A DNA stretch of 64,000 nucleotides from Argyresthia goedartella (lineage: Eukaryota > Arthropoda > Insecta > Lepidoptera > Argyresthiidae). Under the pieces are notes generated by a model. The model saw only the letters and a program-made list of their open reading frames with translations, was not told where the DNA came from and searched no databases. Of this stretch, positions 1 through 10,279 are shown piece after piece. Location of the stretch: the NCBI GenBank assembly GCA_949825045.1, contig OX463806.1:44168208-44232207 (forward strand), given 5' to 3'. The stretch's first letter is position 1; every line of letters starts with the position of its first letter. The position numbers and the translations under genes were made by a program.

Positions 1-420
1 CCGTTATCACGGTTCCGTATCCGAAGGGTGCCAAACGGGACCATATTACGTCCGTCCGTCCGTCTGTCACCAGGCTGTATCTCATGAACCGTGATAGTAA
101 GACAGTTTAAATTTTCACAGATGATATATTTGCTGTTGCCGCTATAACAACAAATACTAAATAACGGAAGAAAATAAATATTTAAGGGGCTCCTATACAA
201 CAAACGTTTTGATTCCCTCATATTTGCTCGATATTGATAACTAGACGCTTGAAATATTCACAGAATATTTAGTTATACATTAACCTTTAAATAATTTAAT
301 TAATTAAAATAAAACAAATATTTAAGGGGGCTCCCATACACCAAACGTGTTTTTTTGAGTTTTATTAGGTAATGCTACGGAACCCTTGGTGCGCGAGTCA
401 GACTCGCACTTGGCCAGTTT
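1..420 (+). repeat. Lepidopteran interspersed repeat, family A, copy 1
   Basis: The copy opens with a 'ggttccgta'-type end, then a CCGT-rich tract (gtccgtccgtccgtctgtca), then 'ttttcacagatgatatattt', and closes near 420 with a GCACTTGGCC end. The same order of blocks recurs at about 14669-15310 (minus), 16069, 26224, 40364 (minus) and 44678. It is non-coding and probably non-autonomous. I recognise it as a common lepidopteran family but cannot say whether it is a MITE or Helitron derivative. The left edge of the window cuts it. Confidence 0.75.
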
Positions 421-1395
421 TTCTTTAGTCTCTCTTAGATCCTTTCCTCAGGAACACGTAAAGGTATCAATCGTGAAATTTGGCATGAAGCAAGGTCTTA
501 CAGCATCTGTAAACAAAAACATACGAAAACAGTTTTGTAGTTACATCGCGAAACAACGCGTATTAGACTTTTTTTGTACGCGCAAAAGATGCAATGAAAC
601 TCATCTCTTGTATGAGAACCCCCCTTTATATGCATGTGGTTCATAATAGTTTACAAAAGCGTCAATAAAAATAGAAACTGTGAAATTTTCAACTATGTAC
701 GGTTCAACAGATGTAGCCAGAATTATATCATCAGAAATTATCTTATTTATTTTAGCCCTAAACACTTTTTATCGTTGTTTTACAGTTTTCTGAAAAATGT
801 GAAAAATCCGCCAACGGAGACACATTTTACTGTTAGGGGAAGTGAAGCGTCAGGGGATAGTGCGATTTTTATACCACATCCAAAGGTATCGTGTGACACA
901 AGTTTCAAAATTCTTTTAATTTCTTTGTTATTTCCCTAAATCGATCACACAAAATAACTGCGTTATTTAATTAAGTCTCCCGGAATTTGCGGCACCGTTG
1001 ACAACACTAATGACAATTAAAGTTGCTCTTTATTTCAGCAGAGTATCCGGCCCAAGAAACAACTTCAACTTGACTTGTTTTGATAGATGTACGGCGAAAG
1101 GGATCCTGCCTACCCCCAAATCGCTGAGACATGACTTTGCGTAACTTTCTCTCTGATATGAGCAAACTCTCTCATAAGGTTATGACGCCATATTGCACTA
1201 TAGTAAACGATGACTGTTTTGGTCTGCCGGGGGCCAATTTATTAGTTTTACAAATTAACAGCGGTAGAAGTAGTAATATTAGTAACCAGTATGGGACAAG
1301 CCTTGACTTTTTAACTAGATTGCATGTGCAATGTAAATAGCAACGTTATAGACGCAGTGAGGACGTGAATTTAAAAAATACAACCCAGTTGAGAG
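421..1395. other. Unassigned AT-rich sequence
   Basis: No convincing coding region, RNA or named repeat is seen. The short open frames here (about 70-100 codons) lack recognisable motifs and in part start at non-ATG codons. Confidence 0.5.
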
Positions 1396-1690
1396 TTAGT
1401 TGCGGATATAATCGACGACCCGAATGGTCGGGTCGGCAGTGACGCTGCCTACGAAGCCAAGGGTCCCGGGTTCGAGTCCCGGTGGGGGCAAATATTTGTT
1501 TGATGAGTACGGATGTTTGTACCCTAGTCATGGTTGTTTATCTATCCAAGTAATCATACTTATATAGATTAATATTATATCAATATAAGTATGTGTATCG
1601 TTGTCTAGTATCTAAGATACAGGGAATACTAGTTTGGGGCTAGATCAATGTGTGTAAATAGTGTCCAAGGTTTATTATTATTATAATCTT
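1396..1690 (+). mobile_element. tRNA-derived SINE, family S1 (divergent copy)
   Basis: A tRNA-like head carries a polymerase III B box (GGTTCGAGTCC at 1469-1479) with an A-box-like segment before it. The tail (ggggctagatcaatgtgtgt) resembles the tails of the S1 copies at 22520, 28505, 35235 and 44100, and it ends in a short TTA repeat. The ORF that runs antisense through it is a by-product of the tRNA-like head, not a gene. Confidence 0.7.
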
Positions 1691-2197
1691 TGATTTAGCC
1701 TTTACTTAATAAAGCATTACTTGAATGACTCACAGAAAACCTATAGCTAGAACTGGTGGACCTAGAGTTATGAAACTTTGTACTGGTTTTCCTTAAGTAG
1801 TGAAGGGTAGCACTCAGAAGGGATTTGGCGAAAGGGCGAAATGGGGTGTTAGAGTTTGTATGAAAATCAAAAACTACTTACTTATGAAGCTGAAATTATG
1901 CAGGTCGAAAGTTTGTAATTGCGAGACTACGAGTATGAAAATAAAATAAAATTTTGATTATGAATCTGAAGTTTGGCAGATAGGTAGTTTATAGATCTTA
2001 GTCCAGTAAAGATTTTATCCAAATTTGCGTCTAATACAAGGGAAAATGGGGTAAGAGTTTGTATGAATCTCAAAAACCACTTGGTCATTGAAGATGTGAC
2101 ACATACTAGGTAGGAGGTACTTTCTAGATGCGAGACGTCATTGACAGTGTAATTTTTTGAAAATACCCAGAGGAATAAAAAGCAAGAGGCCGGGGAG
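1691..2197. other. Unassigned sequence with a weak internal duplication
   Basis: The phrase 'agagtttgtatgaa' followed by 'tcaaaaac' occurs near 1850 and again near 2055 in similar surroundings, suggesting an old internal duplication or a repeat. No coding potential is seen. Confidence 0.4.
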
Positions 2198-2282
2198 GGG
2201 AGGTTACAAACATTTGTTTGTAACCTCCCTTCTTCTTCTTCTTCCCTTCTTGTAATGTATTTACATTAAAAGAAGAAGAAAC
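2198..2282. repeat. Two adjacent fold-back sequences
   Basis: Bases 2198-2212 and 2215-2229 are perfect 15-base inverted arms (gggaggttacaaaca) with a two-base loop. Directly downstream a second imperfect fold-back (about 2242-2280) centres on TAATGTA-TT-TACATTA and is flanked by TTC and GAA runs that also pair. Confidence 0.7.
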
Positions 2283-2624
2283 GTCTATATTAGCGTATGA
2301 TTTGGCCATTTTTACACAATTCAAAGCGGGTGAAGCCGCGCGTAACAGCTAGTCACTCAAAAAAAATCCTTCTATGGTTGTAATCATAGTTTAACTAATA
2401 TGGTCATTACGTCATTTTCACTGAAAAACTAATTTATTTTAATTTATTTAATATATTGAAGACATAAGTATTGGATATCGATTATAAAGCTAAACTACCT
2501 ATATATACAAACAACACTAAATGAAAATGAAATAAACAACTAATGGATGTAAATGACGTAGCAAGGATTTGCCGCCTAAGCTCTCCGCGATACCTTCTTT
2601 ATAATGTACTTTGGTTTTAATTAG
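2283..2624. other. Unassigned AT-rich sequence
   Basis: Nothing recognisable is seen between the fold-backs and the LINE fragment that follows. Confidence 0.4.
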
Positions 2625-3575
2625 GGGGCAGTAGATTCACCACTGGAGACTACAAAGACAGCAACCTTGTTGGGGATCGATCTAGACACAAACTTGAGCT
2701 GGAAACCTTACATACAGAGATTGCAAAACAAATTATCATCTTTTACTTATGCCCTCCATCAACTAAAAAGGGTAACTGATGTCAAAACTGCGCTCACAGC
2801 CTACTATGCATACGCACATTCCAGACTATCGTATGGTATTATATTATGGGGGAATTGTTGTGAAATAAAGGATATTTTTATTCTACAAAAGAAATGTATT
2901 AGAATACTTACAAATATTGACCAAATGGTATCTTGTAGATCTTATTTTGTAAAACTACAAATACTTACCTTAACTTCTATCTATATATTAGAATCTTGCA
3001 AATTTGTAAGAAAACATGGTAACTTATACTCCCCTCTAGAAAATAAAAATAAAAGGAATAATCGAGACCAAAATAAATTAAAGAAACCATTTTCAAAGTT
3101 AGAACTCGTGTCTTCTAGTCCCCATCATATGGCCATCAAAATATACAATCACTCAAATTACTTAAAAAACATAGAGAAAGAAACACTATTCATTACTTAT
3201 TTAAAGTTCCTCATTGAAAAATGCTATTATGATGTGAAAGAATTTTTCAATGATAAAATTAGGTAAACATTTCTAGTCGCTAATTACTTGTTCATTACAT
3301 GTTATTACTAATTTAATGTTTATATAATTTACTCTTAATTTATTTATTTATTGTTAATAATAATAATCTCTACAATATTTTGTTAATTGTCTCTATACAA
3401 TTTTGAACATAAATGTAATCATTTTTCAATTATTTTTTTTCAATTTTTCGTAAAATGGACAACTGGCTGTACTTGGCATGTTGCTGTGCCCTAGCAGGGC
3501 GTCACAATGTACTAACTTTTATTTTACCACCTTGTGAAATTTTGTGACTTTGCAATAAACTATTATGAATTATGA
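2625..3575 (+). mobile_element. 5'-truncated LINE: C-terminal ORF2 fragment plus 3' UTR
   Basis: An open frame (in frame from about 2640, stop at 3264-3266) encodes about 200 residues typical of the region after the reverse-transcriptase palm in Jockey/CR1-group non-LTR elements. It has a LGIDLDTNLSWKPYI segment, then SRLSYGIILWGN and FILQKKCIRIL. The 3' UTR runs to about 3570 and ends in a repeated ATTATGAATT tail instead of long poly(A). The palm and endonuclease are absent, so it is a dead 5'-truncated insertion. The first listed codon (2667) is TTG, not ATG, which fits an internal fragment. Confidence 0.85.
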
Positions 3576-3944
3576 ATTCAAATTAAAACATATTAAAACA
3601 ATGTCACACACAGCCCACCAGTCCGGCAACGTTGGAGTCTAGATGCAGGCGTGCAGCCGGTTTGCGGTCGAATAGTGTAGGGGACAGGCGGCGGCGGTGG
3701 TCGGCGTTTTGTCATCGCTTTTTGCTGCATATCAGTGTTGCCACCTGCGCTCGACCACTGGTCACCACATTTAGGGTTGACTCTTAAAAATAAACAACAA
3801 CAACAAAGCAAATTCGTCACATCCTTTCCATAAGGAGTAGCTGAATCCACCATTATTTTCTCTGCTACTCCGAAAATAGTGAATACTGACTTCCTTCAAG
3901 TGACAAACTGAAGTGAAAATCAAGATACCTAAATGATGGAACTG
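3576..3944. other. Unassigned sequence
   Basis: No gene is recognised. A moderately GC-rich patch at about 3620-3760 has no homology I can name. Confidence 0.4.
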
Positions 3945-4196
3945 TATGATGTTAATCTGGCTCAACACAATACTTGCTGTTAATAATTTTGTAATTATTT
4001 ATTTCTGCTTATTAATTATAATAATTCATATTGTATTGCACAAGCAATTTTTAAGAGATCTAAAAATAAATCTGTGGCAATTTCTACGCCCTTCTTCTCC
4101 CACAGTGGTTCAATGTAGAGAAGTGGCAAAAAATGACGATTGCTAAGTATATGTAAATATCTATAGTAATAAAGAGATTTGATTGATTGATTGGTC
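3945..4196 (+). mobile_element. LINE family F1 3'-end fragment
   Basis: The block begins 'aatctggctcaacaca' and contains 'agagatctaaaaat' and 'cttcttctcccacagtgg'. It matches the 3' UTR found at 24690, 29400 (minus), 36420 and 43390 (minus). It ends in a GATT tetranucleotide tail (about 4180-4195), as expected for target-primed LINE insertion. No coding part remains. Confidence 0.75.
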
Positions 4197-4722
4197 AAGG
4201 GTCAGTCGATCAGTTAGTTGAACCCCAGTATTTGGGTTAGGTTCAAGGTAGACTAGTACTTTAGTTAAGTTAGTACATTAAAGGAACGTTCTAATGGCGA
4301 CAGGAAACATCTGGAAACCTTCACATCTCCATATCTACAGCGATGGGCCAGCCCCCTATCAAAAGAAATGGAATATCGAATAACTGCCGACAGTCTACAA
4401 CCTGTACCACCCTGAGTCGCTCCAATTGTTTAGTTTTTTCAAGGCTTTTTCCTCATTTCTCATCCAGTGAGCGGCCGACTATTTCATCTCCTGACTTCGT
4501 GAGTTGAAAATACTACCATTTCCCTGTCTATATATAATGGAAGTAGCGAAATTTGTTAAAGTTGACACAAATCTATTTACCAAGGCTAGTGATCTATATC
4601 CCAGAAATACCAGAGATCCCTATAAGCTTTAAAACACTGTCCCAGAACAGCCCTGTATAATTGTGACGCAATGTGTATCGAGGTATACAATAACATACCT
4701 ATACGATATTATAAACGACCTA
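4197..4722. other. Unassigned sequence
   Basis: No coding region or named repeat is recognised. Confidence 0.4.
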
Positions 4723-5494
4723 ATAGTTATTTGTGTCACAAGGGAGCAAAATGATGTATTTACGGCGAGGGCGGTAAATTGAATCCAAAGTGAAGGGAAG
4801 GATTCTACGAGAGAATCCTGAGCGAAGCGAGGGATTCTAAGTTAGAATCCTGAGCGTAACGAAGGATTCAAGCGTTAACGCCCATGACGAAAATAATTTT
4901 GCTCCTGAGTGACACATTCAACTTTTCACACCGACTATGAGGAAAATTTAAATTGCTCTAAAAAAAAAACTATACTTTGAATTATACTTTTACCACTTTT
5001 ACAGTAATCGAACAACGTAAACATTTTTTTTTATGTAATGATGGATTGTGAAGGATTAGGGAAAGGTCACCACAGATAAAATGTTCCTGTGTACTTTTAC
5101 TATTGTGTAAAAATAATCAAATCGAATATTACAATGGTTTCGGATATCAATATTCATTATATCACAATAACAGTCATCGATAGTTTTGATTTCAGTAAAA
5201 CATATAATTTATTGTAACATTTTTTTTAAATATTACGAAAAATTCATAAATTTTGATATAACGTTGTTAAAGTTAAAACTTGAACCACGTTCGTTTTTAA
5301 TCAACTACGTCATCGTTGTCGATTGTAATGCATTTTTATAATTACATTCTATTATTTTAATCTGTGTTCAATTGGCACATTGCGTAAACGCTGCATGCCA
5401 ATGAATAAATTAAAAAGTAGCTTGAACAGAAAAGTAGCATTTTGCTCCCTCTCGTCGTGGAGCAAAACTTACTTTTCCGAATGAAAGGTGTGAA
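4723..5494 (+). repeat. Tandem repeat unit T, copy 1 (~772 bp)
   Basis: The unit starts ATAGTTATTTGTGTCAC and ends CCGAATGAAAGGTGTGAA. Near its left end are small fold-backs made of GGATTCT / AGAATCC pairs and a GCGAAGCGAG motif. AGGGAGCAAAAT near the start is inverted as ATTTTGCTCC inside and near the end. It is followed head-to-tail by a 52-bp stub and a second unit. The open frame crossing about 5130-5340 recurs in unit 2 and is not a gene. Confidence 0.75.
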
Positions 5495-5546
5495 ATAGTT
5501 ATTTGTGTCACAAGGGAGCAAAATTGTTCCGAATGAAAGGTGTGAA
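5495..5546 (+). repeat. 52-bp deleted copy of unit T between the two full units
   Basis: The stub joins the first ~30 bases of unit T (ATAGTTATTTGTGTCAC...) directly to its last ~20 bases (TTCCGAATGAAAGGTGTGAA). This is as if a unit in a tandem array had lost its interior. Confidence 0.75.
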
Positions 5547-5712
5547 ATAGTTATTTGTGTCACAAGGGAGCAAAATGATGTATTTACGACGAGGGCGGTA
5601 CATTGAATCCAGAGTGCAGGGAAGGATTCTACGATTGAATCCTGAGCGTAGCGAGGGATTCTAAGTTAGAATCCTGAGCGTAACGAAGGATTCAAGCGTT
5701 AACGCCCATGAC
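5547..5712 (+). repeat. Tandem unit T, copy 2, left part
   Basis: The first ~166 bases of a second unit T, closely matching 4723-4888, stop at CCCATGAC, where a LINE has inserted. The unit resumes at 10280. Confidence 0.85.
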
Positions 5713-6299
5713 ATTGATTTTTTTCTTCCTCCGAACATATTTAATAGTAAAAACAGTTCAAAGTGATTTACCTCGGTCATAAACAAGCAGATACTGGAAA
5801 CCTAACCTCAAACCTGTGTCCGAACCTGTGAACACAGAGAAGTACGAGTTTTCCAGGGAATACGAGGCTTTTCCAGGTAAATTTGTTGTTTTCCGTTAGT
5901 TCAAATGGCACCTACACATTGATACACGGGACTAAAACAAAGGAATTCAACAACATCAAACACCCTCACAATTGCACATATCAGCTATCTGTAACTGTCA
6001 GTCAAATCACGTCAAGCAACTGACAACAGTGTGGCCAGACATAAAAAAACAAAAATTGCGAGAATAACGTTCGAAAACCTAAATAATATTCAGCCCGTAC
6101 ATTACGCTCGGTTACACGCAAACATCTAACATCTCACTGCTGTACGGCGGCGGAGCCTTCGATCTCGCAACCAGTTTATGCTGACCCATACCAGCACTGT
6201 AACACGCTCTCCGCTTTCTGCTAGCCTGGTACTCTTGAAGCCGCACGTACTTTCCTCTTCTTCTTCTTCTTATTCCGGCCTCTCAAACCGACAAGGGCA

Positions 6300-7337
6300 A
6301 TGTCGTCTAACGTGCTGAAGTGTTCGTGCTGCAATAATTTACAGCCGGTAGACGTAACACAGCTTTTAACAGACATAGTAGCTGTGCAAAAAGAACAGAG
6401 AGAGATCCAGGAAAAATATGCGACTGAAATCTCAAAGTACGTTACTGTGAAGGAGTTCGAGCTATTAAAAGCGGAGCTGAATAGCTTGAAAAAAACGACG
6501 TCTGCCTCTTCCAACACCAGTAGTGTTTATAGCAATCCGCCTTACGTAAACATACGGAGAGGTGCATTTTGTGCTCAAGAAAGCTGGGAATATCAGCGCA
6601 ATAGCGGCCCTATCGGCCTGTCACACATTAGTGCAAACAGAGCATTGACCCCCCCACCTGAGACCAAAGTGACGAAACCGGAGTGTGTAGCAGGGGCAGC
6701 AAGCACGCCATCCCCATCGTATGCGGAGATGGCACAGCATGCATCTATCCCGCCCACACCTACGCCTATTTCGCTCACACAAACACCATCGCCCGGTGGC
6801 AATACGAAGCGGTTGGTTGAAGGTCACAAACCAAAACTAAGTGGCACCGCAAGCGCAAACAAACAGCCGATATCGACTGCAGCGCAAGCAAAAGTCCCCA
6901 CACCGGCACCAGTACCTCACAATGCGACTAACGCCAAGGACTTAAAGGAAGATGGTGGGGAGGGATGGACCAAAGTCATTAGGAAGCCACGAAGGCCCCG
7001 GTCACTGCGCGGCACAGCAGGACCCACAATTACAACTCTTCGCGCGGTGGAGCGACAGCGGTTCTTCCATCTCTGGAATATGAGGTCGGGACTGGAGGAA
7101 GTTAGGGCATATTTACAGGAGTTGTGCTCACCCGAAACCGGCACCGTGGTAGAGTTGTCGACAAAGTGGGCGTACAAGTCCTTCAAAATAGGTGTTACAG
7201 AGTCGCTTTTTGACACCTGCTTCTCCAAGGATGTGTGGCCTGTTGAAGCCCGTATCAAGGAGTGGCTGCCCTTTCAGACCTACATTGAGCTCTACAAAAA
7301 CAGTAAAAATAAATCACCGCCCCGCCCACCCCAATGA
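6300..7337 (+). CDS. LINE ORF1 protein (345 aa)
   Basis: Starts at an ATG (6300) and ends in TGA. The N-terminus has a small Cys cluster (CSCC, residues 8-11) followed by a charged, probably coiled-coil stretch at about residues 15-65. A Pro/Thr/Ala-rich linker covers about 110-215. A conserved C-terminal block from about 218 (GEGWTKVIRK, then RFFHLWNMRSG and KIGVTESLFD) resembles the RNA-binding C-terminus of many insect LINE ORF1 proteins. Classical CCHC zinc knuckles are not visible, unlike typical Jockey ORF1. The likely role is binding the element RNA in the RNP. It overlaps ORF2, which lies in a different frame. Confidence 0.85.
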   Translation: MSSNVLKCSCCNNLQPVDVTQLLTDIVAVQKEQREIQEKYATEISKYVTVKEFELLKAELNSLKKTTSASSNTSSVYSNPPYVNIRRGAFCAQESWEYQRNSGPIGLSHISANRALTPPPETKVTKPECVAGAASTPSPSYAEMAQHASIPPTPTPISLTQTPSPGGNTKRLVEGHKPKLSGTASANKQPISTAAQAKVPTPAPVPHNATNAKDLKEDGGEGWTKVIRKPRRPRSLRGTAGPTITTLRAVERQRFFHLWNMRSGLEEVRAYLQELCSPETGTVVELSTKWAYKSFKIGVTESLFDTCFSKDVWPVEARIKEWLPFQTYIELYKNSKNKSPPRPPQ

Positions 7338-10077
7338 TTATCTTGATATCCTTTATCAAAATGTCCGCGGTATCAAAACGCGGTTGGAGTTTTGGCGGCA
7401 TAACCTGCTGGTGCTGGATCACCACCTCGTCGCCGCTACGGAGACCTTCCTAGACTCGTCGGTTGGAGATGCCGAGGTCACAGCGGGAGGCTGGAGCGTG
7501 CTGCGCCGGGACCGCGCTACCGCGTGCGGAGGCGTGCTGCTCGCCGCCCGCCCTAGCATCACACTGAGACGACGCCACGACCTTGAAACGCCGAACGGTG
7601 AAGATCTCTGGGCGACTGTGACTGTTGGGGTAGTGACGGTTACCGTCTGTGTAGTTTACATAGATCCCAGCAGAAAGAAAAACAAGAAGAAAATCACCCA
7701 GGCGGATAAGGACGCCGAGTATATGAACTGGTTTTCGAAAACAGAGGAAAATGTAGCCCAAGTGAACGTTACATTAATTATTCTAGGTGACCTCAATTTG
7801 AACAGTGCTTCAGTTGCAACACTTAACTATTATTGTTATTTTCTAAGTGTATGTGGTATGTATGAAACGAATGAAGTGAAGAATGATCATGATGGCGTGC
7901 TTGATGTGGTGTTACTGCCGGAGAGTGTGCGTGACGTAACTGTGCGCGCTTCCGTGTCAGGAAGCCTGGTGCCACGTACTGACGCCTACCACCCGCCTCT
8001 CGACGTCATTGTGCCCGTGTTGTATGCGCAGAGAGCTGGCCAGCGATCTGGCCGCTTGGATCCCAGCAACATTGGAGGTCGCAATGATTGGAACTTTGCC
8101 AAGGGCAATCACGCAGTCCTGTACGAACTCATGTGTAGCATATCTTGGGACAGTGTTCTCGAAGCTACTGATGTAGAGACGGCAGTCGGTCGCTTCTACG
8201 ATTCCATTTACGGAGTCTTCAACAACTGTATCCCGAAGAAGACCAGACCAACCCAGCCTACAAGGAGATACCCGGTGTGGTTCACTGGTGATATAATAAG
8301 GGACTTGGCCACGAAGGCCATACTCCACCGTAAATGGAAAACGGGGAGGAGGCCGGCTGACTACGTCTCATTCAGCGAGCTAAGAGCCAACCTCAAGTGT
8401 CGCGTAGATACAGCCTACGCCAACCACATGAGTAGTATTGAAAGCAATATTAGACATAACCCACGCGCATTTTGGAAATATGTAAGTGGCCTACGATCGA
8501 AGGGTGGTTTCGAACCTCGGGTCACGCATCGGGGCCGGGAACACGTTGGAGAGGAAGCAGCAGCCGCATTTGCAAACTACTTCTCAGACGTTTTCCTCCC
8601 TGATGAGCCAGCGCTCGATCCAGATCTGGTAAACATTTCTGATGACTCGTGCACTGCTAATCACATACAAGTTTCACATATTTCCAGTAGGGACATAAAG
8701 GAAGGGCTGAAGCAGCTAAGGCCAAGGAGCGCAATTGGACCGGACAACGTCCCTCCCTACTTTTTGAAGGCCTACAGCGATCAACTGGTTTTACCTTTGG
8801 GTCGGATATTCAATCTTGTTCTTGAACAAGGTAAGTACCCCACCAGCTGGAAGCTTTCTCGAGTCAGTCCTTTCCCCAAGACAAGTGACACTGCCTCCGT
8901 TGATCAATATCGACCTATTGCGATCCTGAGTTCATTGGCAAAACTGTTCGAGTCGATCATAAAAGACAAAATCGGTTCGCAGATTGCGCCTTATCTGAGC
9001 GACTCGCAACACGGATTCAGGAGTCGCCGCTCAGTTAACACCAACTTGCTGACTTTAGTCGAGATTGTGTCGAAGTGCATGGACAAGGGATGTCAGGTGG
9101 ACGTCGCCTATATGGACTTTCGTAAGGCGTTCGACAGAGTCGATAATGACGTCCTAATGAAGAAGTTATGTGCCATTGGATTTGCCCCACGGCTGTTGGT
9201 TTTCTTCGCTGACTACCTCAAGAACCGCCAGCAATATGTGCGACACGGCTGCTTTGAGTCCCAGCCGTACCATACACGGTCGGGCGTTAGCCAAGGGTCT
9301 ATTCTCGGTCCGTTGTTATTTATCATTATGATAAATGACCTGGAATTAGTGCTTAAACACGCCAATTGCCTTCTGTATGCGGACGATCTGAAACTGATAC
9401 TTCCCGTGAGTTCAGAGGATGATTGTAGTTTGCTGCAGGAAGATTTAGACGCGGTTCATAGGTGGAGTGTGAACAATAAACTCCTCTTCAATACTGCCAA
9501 GTGCTATGTAATGTCCTTTACGCGCTCCTCTCATCCTATAAGCGCGATATATACACTCGGTACTGAGTCTTTGACTCGAGTGTATTCGATTAGGGACCTC
9601 AGTGTTACGTTCGACCCTAAACTTACATTCCATGAGCACATGAGCACATTGGCCAAGGAATGCTTCAAAATATTGGGGTTTATAATACGGAATAGTAAGG
9701 GATTCCATAACCTGGGTGTGGTCCAGCTTCTCTACATGGCCCTAGTGAGAACCAAACTTGAATCTAGCTCGGTGGTTTGGAATCCGCATGAAAGCTCCTA
9801 CATACTTTTGCTCGAGAAGGTACACAAAGCTTTCCTACGATACCTATATAAGCGGAAATTTGGATACTACCCTTATCTTTATCCATCCGCTTTTATATTG
9901 GGTATGCTCGGATACAACTCACTAGAGGTCAGACGTAACACCGAGCAGCTTCTGACTGTGTGTCGATTGTTGCGAGGCGACTGTGACTGTGTCGCGCTTG
10001 TCGGTACGGTATGCGCGCTATACCTACATTTTAATTTAGTACCCTTGACATACCTAATAATGTTTAATACTATTTGA
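7231..10077 (+). CDS. LINE ORF2: AP-like endonuclease + reverse transcriptase
   Basis: The open frame extends from about 7192 to the stop at 10077. The first in-frame ATG is 7231, inside ORF1, so translation may begin there, by reinitiation or at a non-AUG codon. Counted from 7192, the endonuclease lies at about residues 50-270 (YQNVRGIKT; ATETFLD; GDLN near 199; YHPPLDV near 266, where the usual SDH triad is AYH). The RT lies at about 500-760: RPIAILSSLAKLFE, YMDFRKAFDRVDND near 640, SGVSQGSILGPLLF, and catalytic YADD near 729. The C-terminus ends soon after LGYNSLEVRR, shorter than in many relatives, so a 3' deletion is possible. It would nick target DNA and copy the element RNA there. Confidence 0.9.
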   Translation: MCGLLKPVSRSGCPFRPTLSSTKTVKINHRPAHPNDYLDILYQNVRGIKTRLEFWRHNLLVLDHHLVAATETFLDSSVGDAEVTAGGWSVLRRDRATACGGVLLAARPSITLRRRHDLETPNGEDLWATVTVGVVTVTVCVVYIDPSRKKNKKKITQADKDAEYMNWFSKTEENVAQVNVTLIILGDLNLNSASVATLNYYCYFLSVCGMYETNEVKNDHDGVLDVVLLPESVRDVTVRASVSGSLVPRTDAYHPPLDVIVPVLYAQRAGQRSGRLDPSNIGGRNDWNFAKGNHAVLYELMCSISWDSVLEATDVETAVGRFYDSIYGVFNNCIPKKTRPTQPTRRYPVWFTGDIIRDLATKAILHRKWKTGRRPADYVSFSELRANLKCRVDTAYANHMSSIESNIRHNPRAFWKYVSGLRSKGGFEPRVTHRGREHVGEEAAAAFANYFSDVFLPDEPALDPDLVNISDDSCTANHIQVSHISSRDIKEGLKQLRPRSAIGPDNVPPYFLKAYSDQLVLPLGRIFNLVLEQGKYPTSWKLSRVSPFPKTSDTASVDQYRPIAILSSLAKLFESIIKDKIGSQIAPYLSDSQHGFRSRRSVNTNLLTLVEIVSKCMDKGCQVDVAYMDFRKAFDRVDNDVLMKKLCAIGFAPRLLVFFADYLKNRQQYVRHGCFESQPYHTRSGVSQGSILGPLLFIIMINDLELVLKHANCLLYADDLKLILPVSSEDDCSLLQEDLDAVHRWSVNNKLLFNTAKCYVMSFTRSSHPISAIYTLGTESLTRVYSIRDLSVTFDPKLTFHEHMSTLAKECFKILGFIIRNSKGFHNLGVVQLLYMALVRTKLESSSVVWNPHESSYILLLEKVHKAFLRYLYKRKFGYYPYLYPSAFILGMLGYNSLEVRRNTEQLLTVCRLLRGDCDCVALVGTVCALYLHFNLVPLTYLIMFNTI

Positions 10078-10279
10078 ATTTGACCTAAAGTTAATGTTTA
10101 ATGTGATTTGATATGTAGTATTTTCTACGAATTTGTACCCTTTGTTCCCTACCTGTGAAATCGACATACCTAAATTGATTCTGACATTGTATAACTATTA
10201 GACTTTGTACAGCGCATTGGGTGTATACCTGTAATGTTGTACATCGTAATTGTATATATTAAATAAATAAATAAATGAC

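Larger units (their letters stand above)
5713..10274 (+). mobile_element. Full-length non-LTR retrotransposon (Jockey group) with two ORFs
   Basis: The insertion splits unit T copy 2. ATGAC at 5708-5712 is repeated at 10275-10279, and the uninterrupted copy 1 reads CCCATGACGAAAATAAT across the same point, so the boundaries and a 5-bp target duplication can be read directly. The element has a ~590-bp 5' leader, ORF1 (6300-7337), ORF2 (to 10077), a ~200-bp 3' UTR and an (AAAT)n tail holding AATAAA. Both ORFs are free of stops, which suggests a fairly recent insertion. The RT and endonuclease motifs place it in the Jockey/CR1 group; the exact clade is not settled. Confidence 0.9.

Noticed and set aside
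386..939. Two overlapping plus-strand frames
   Set aside because: The first begins at a TTG within repeat family A. Neither has motifs.
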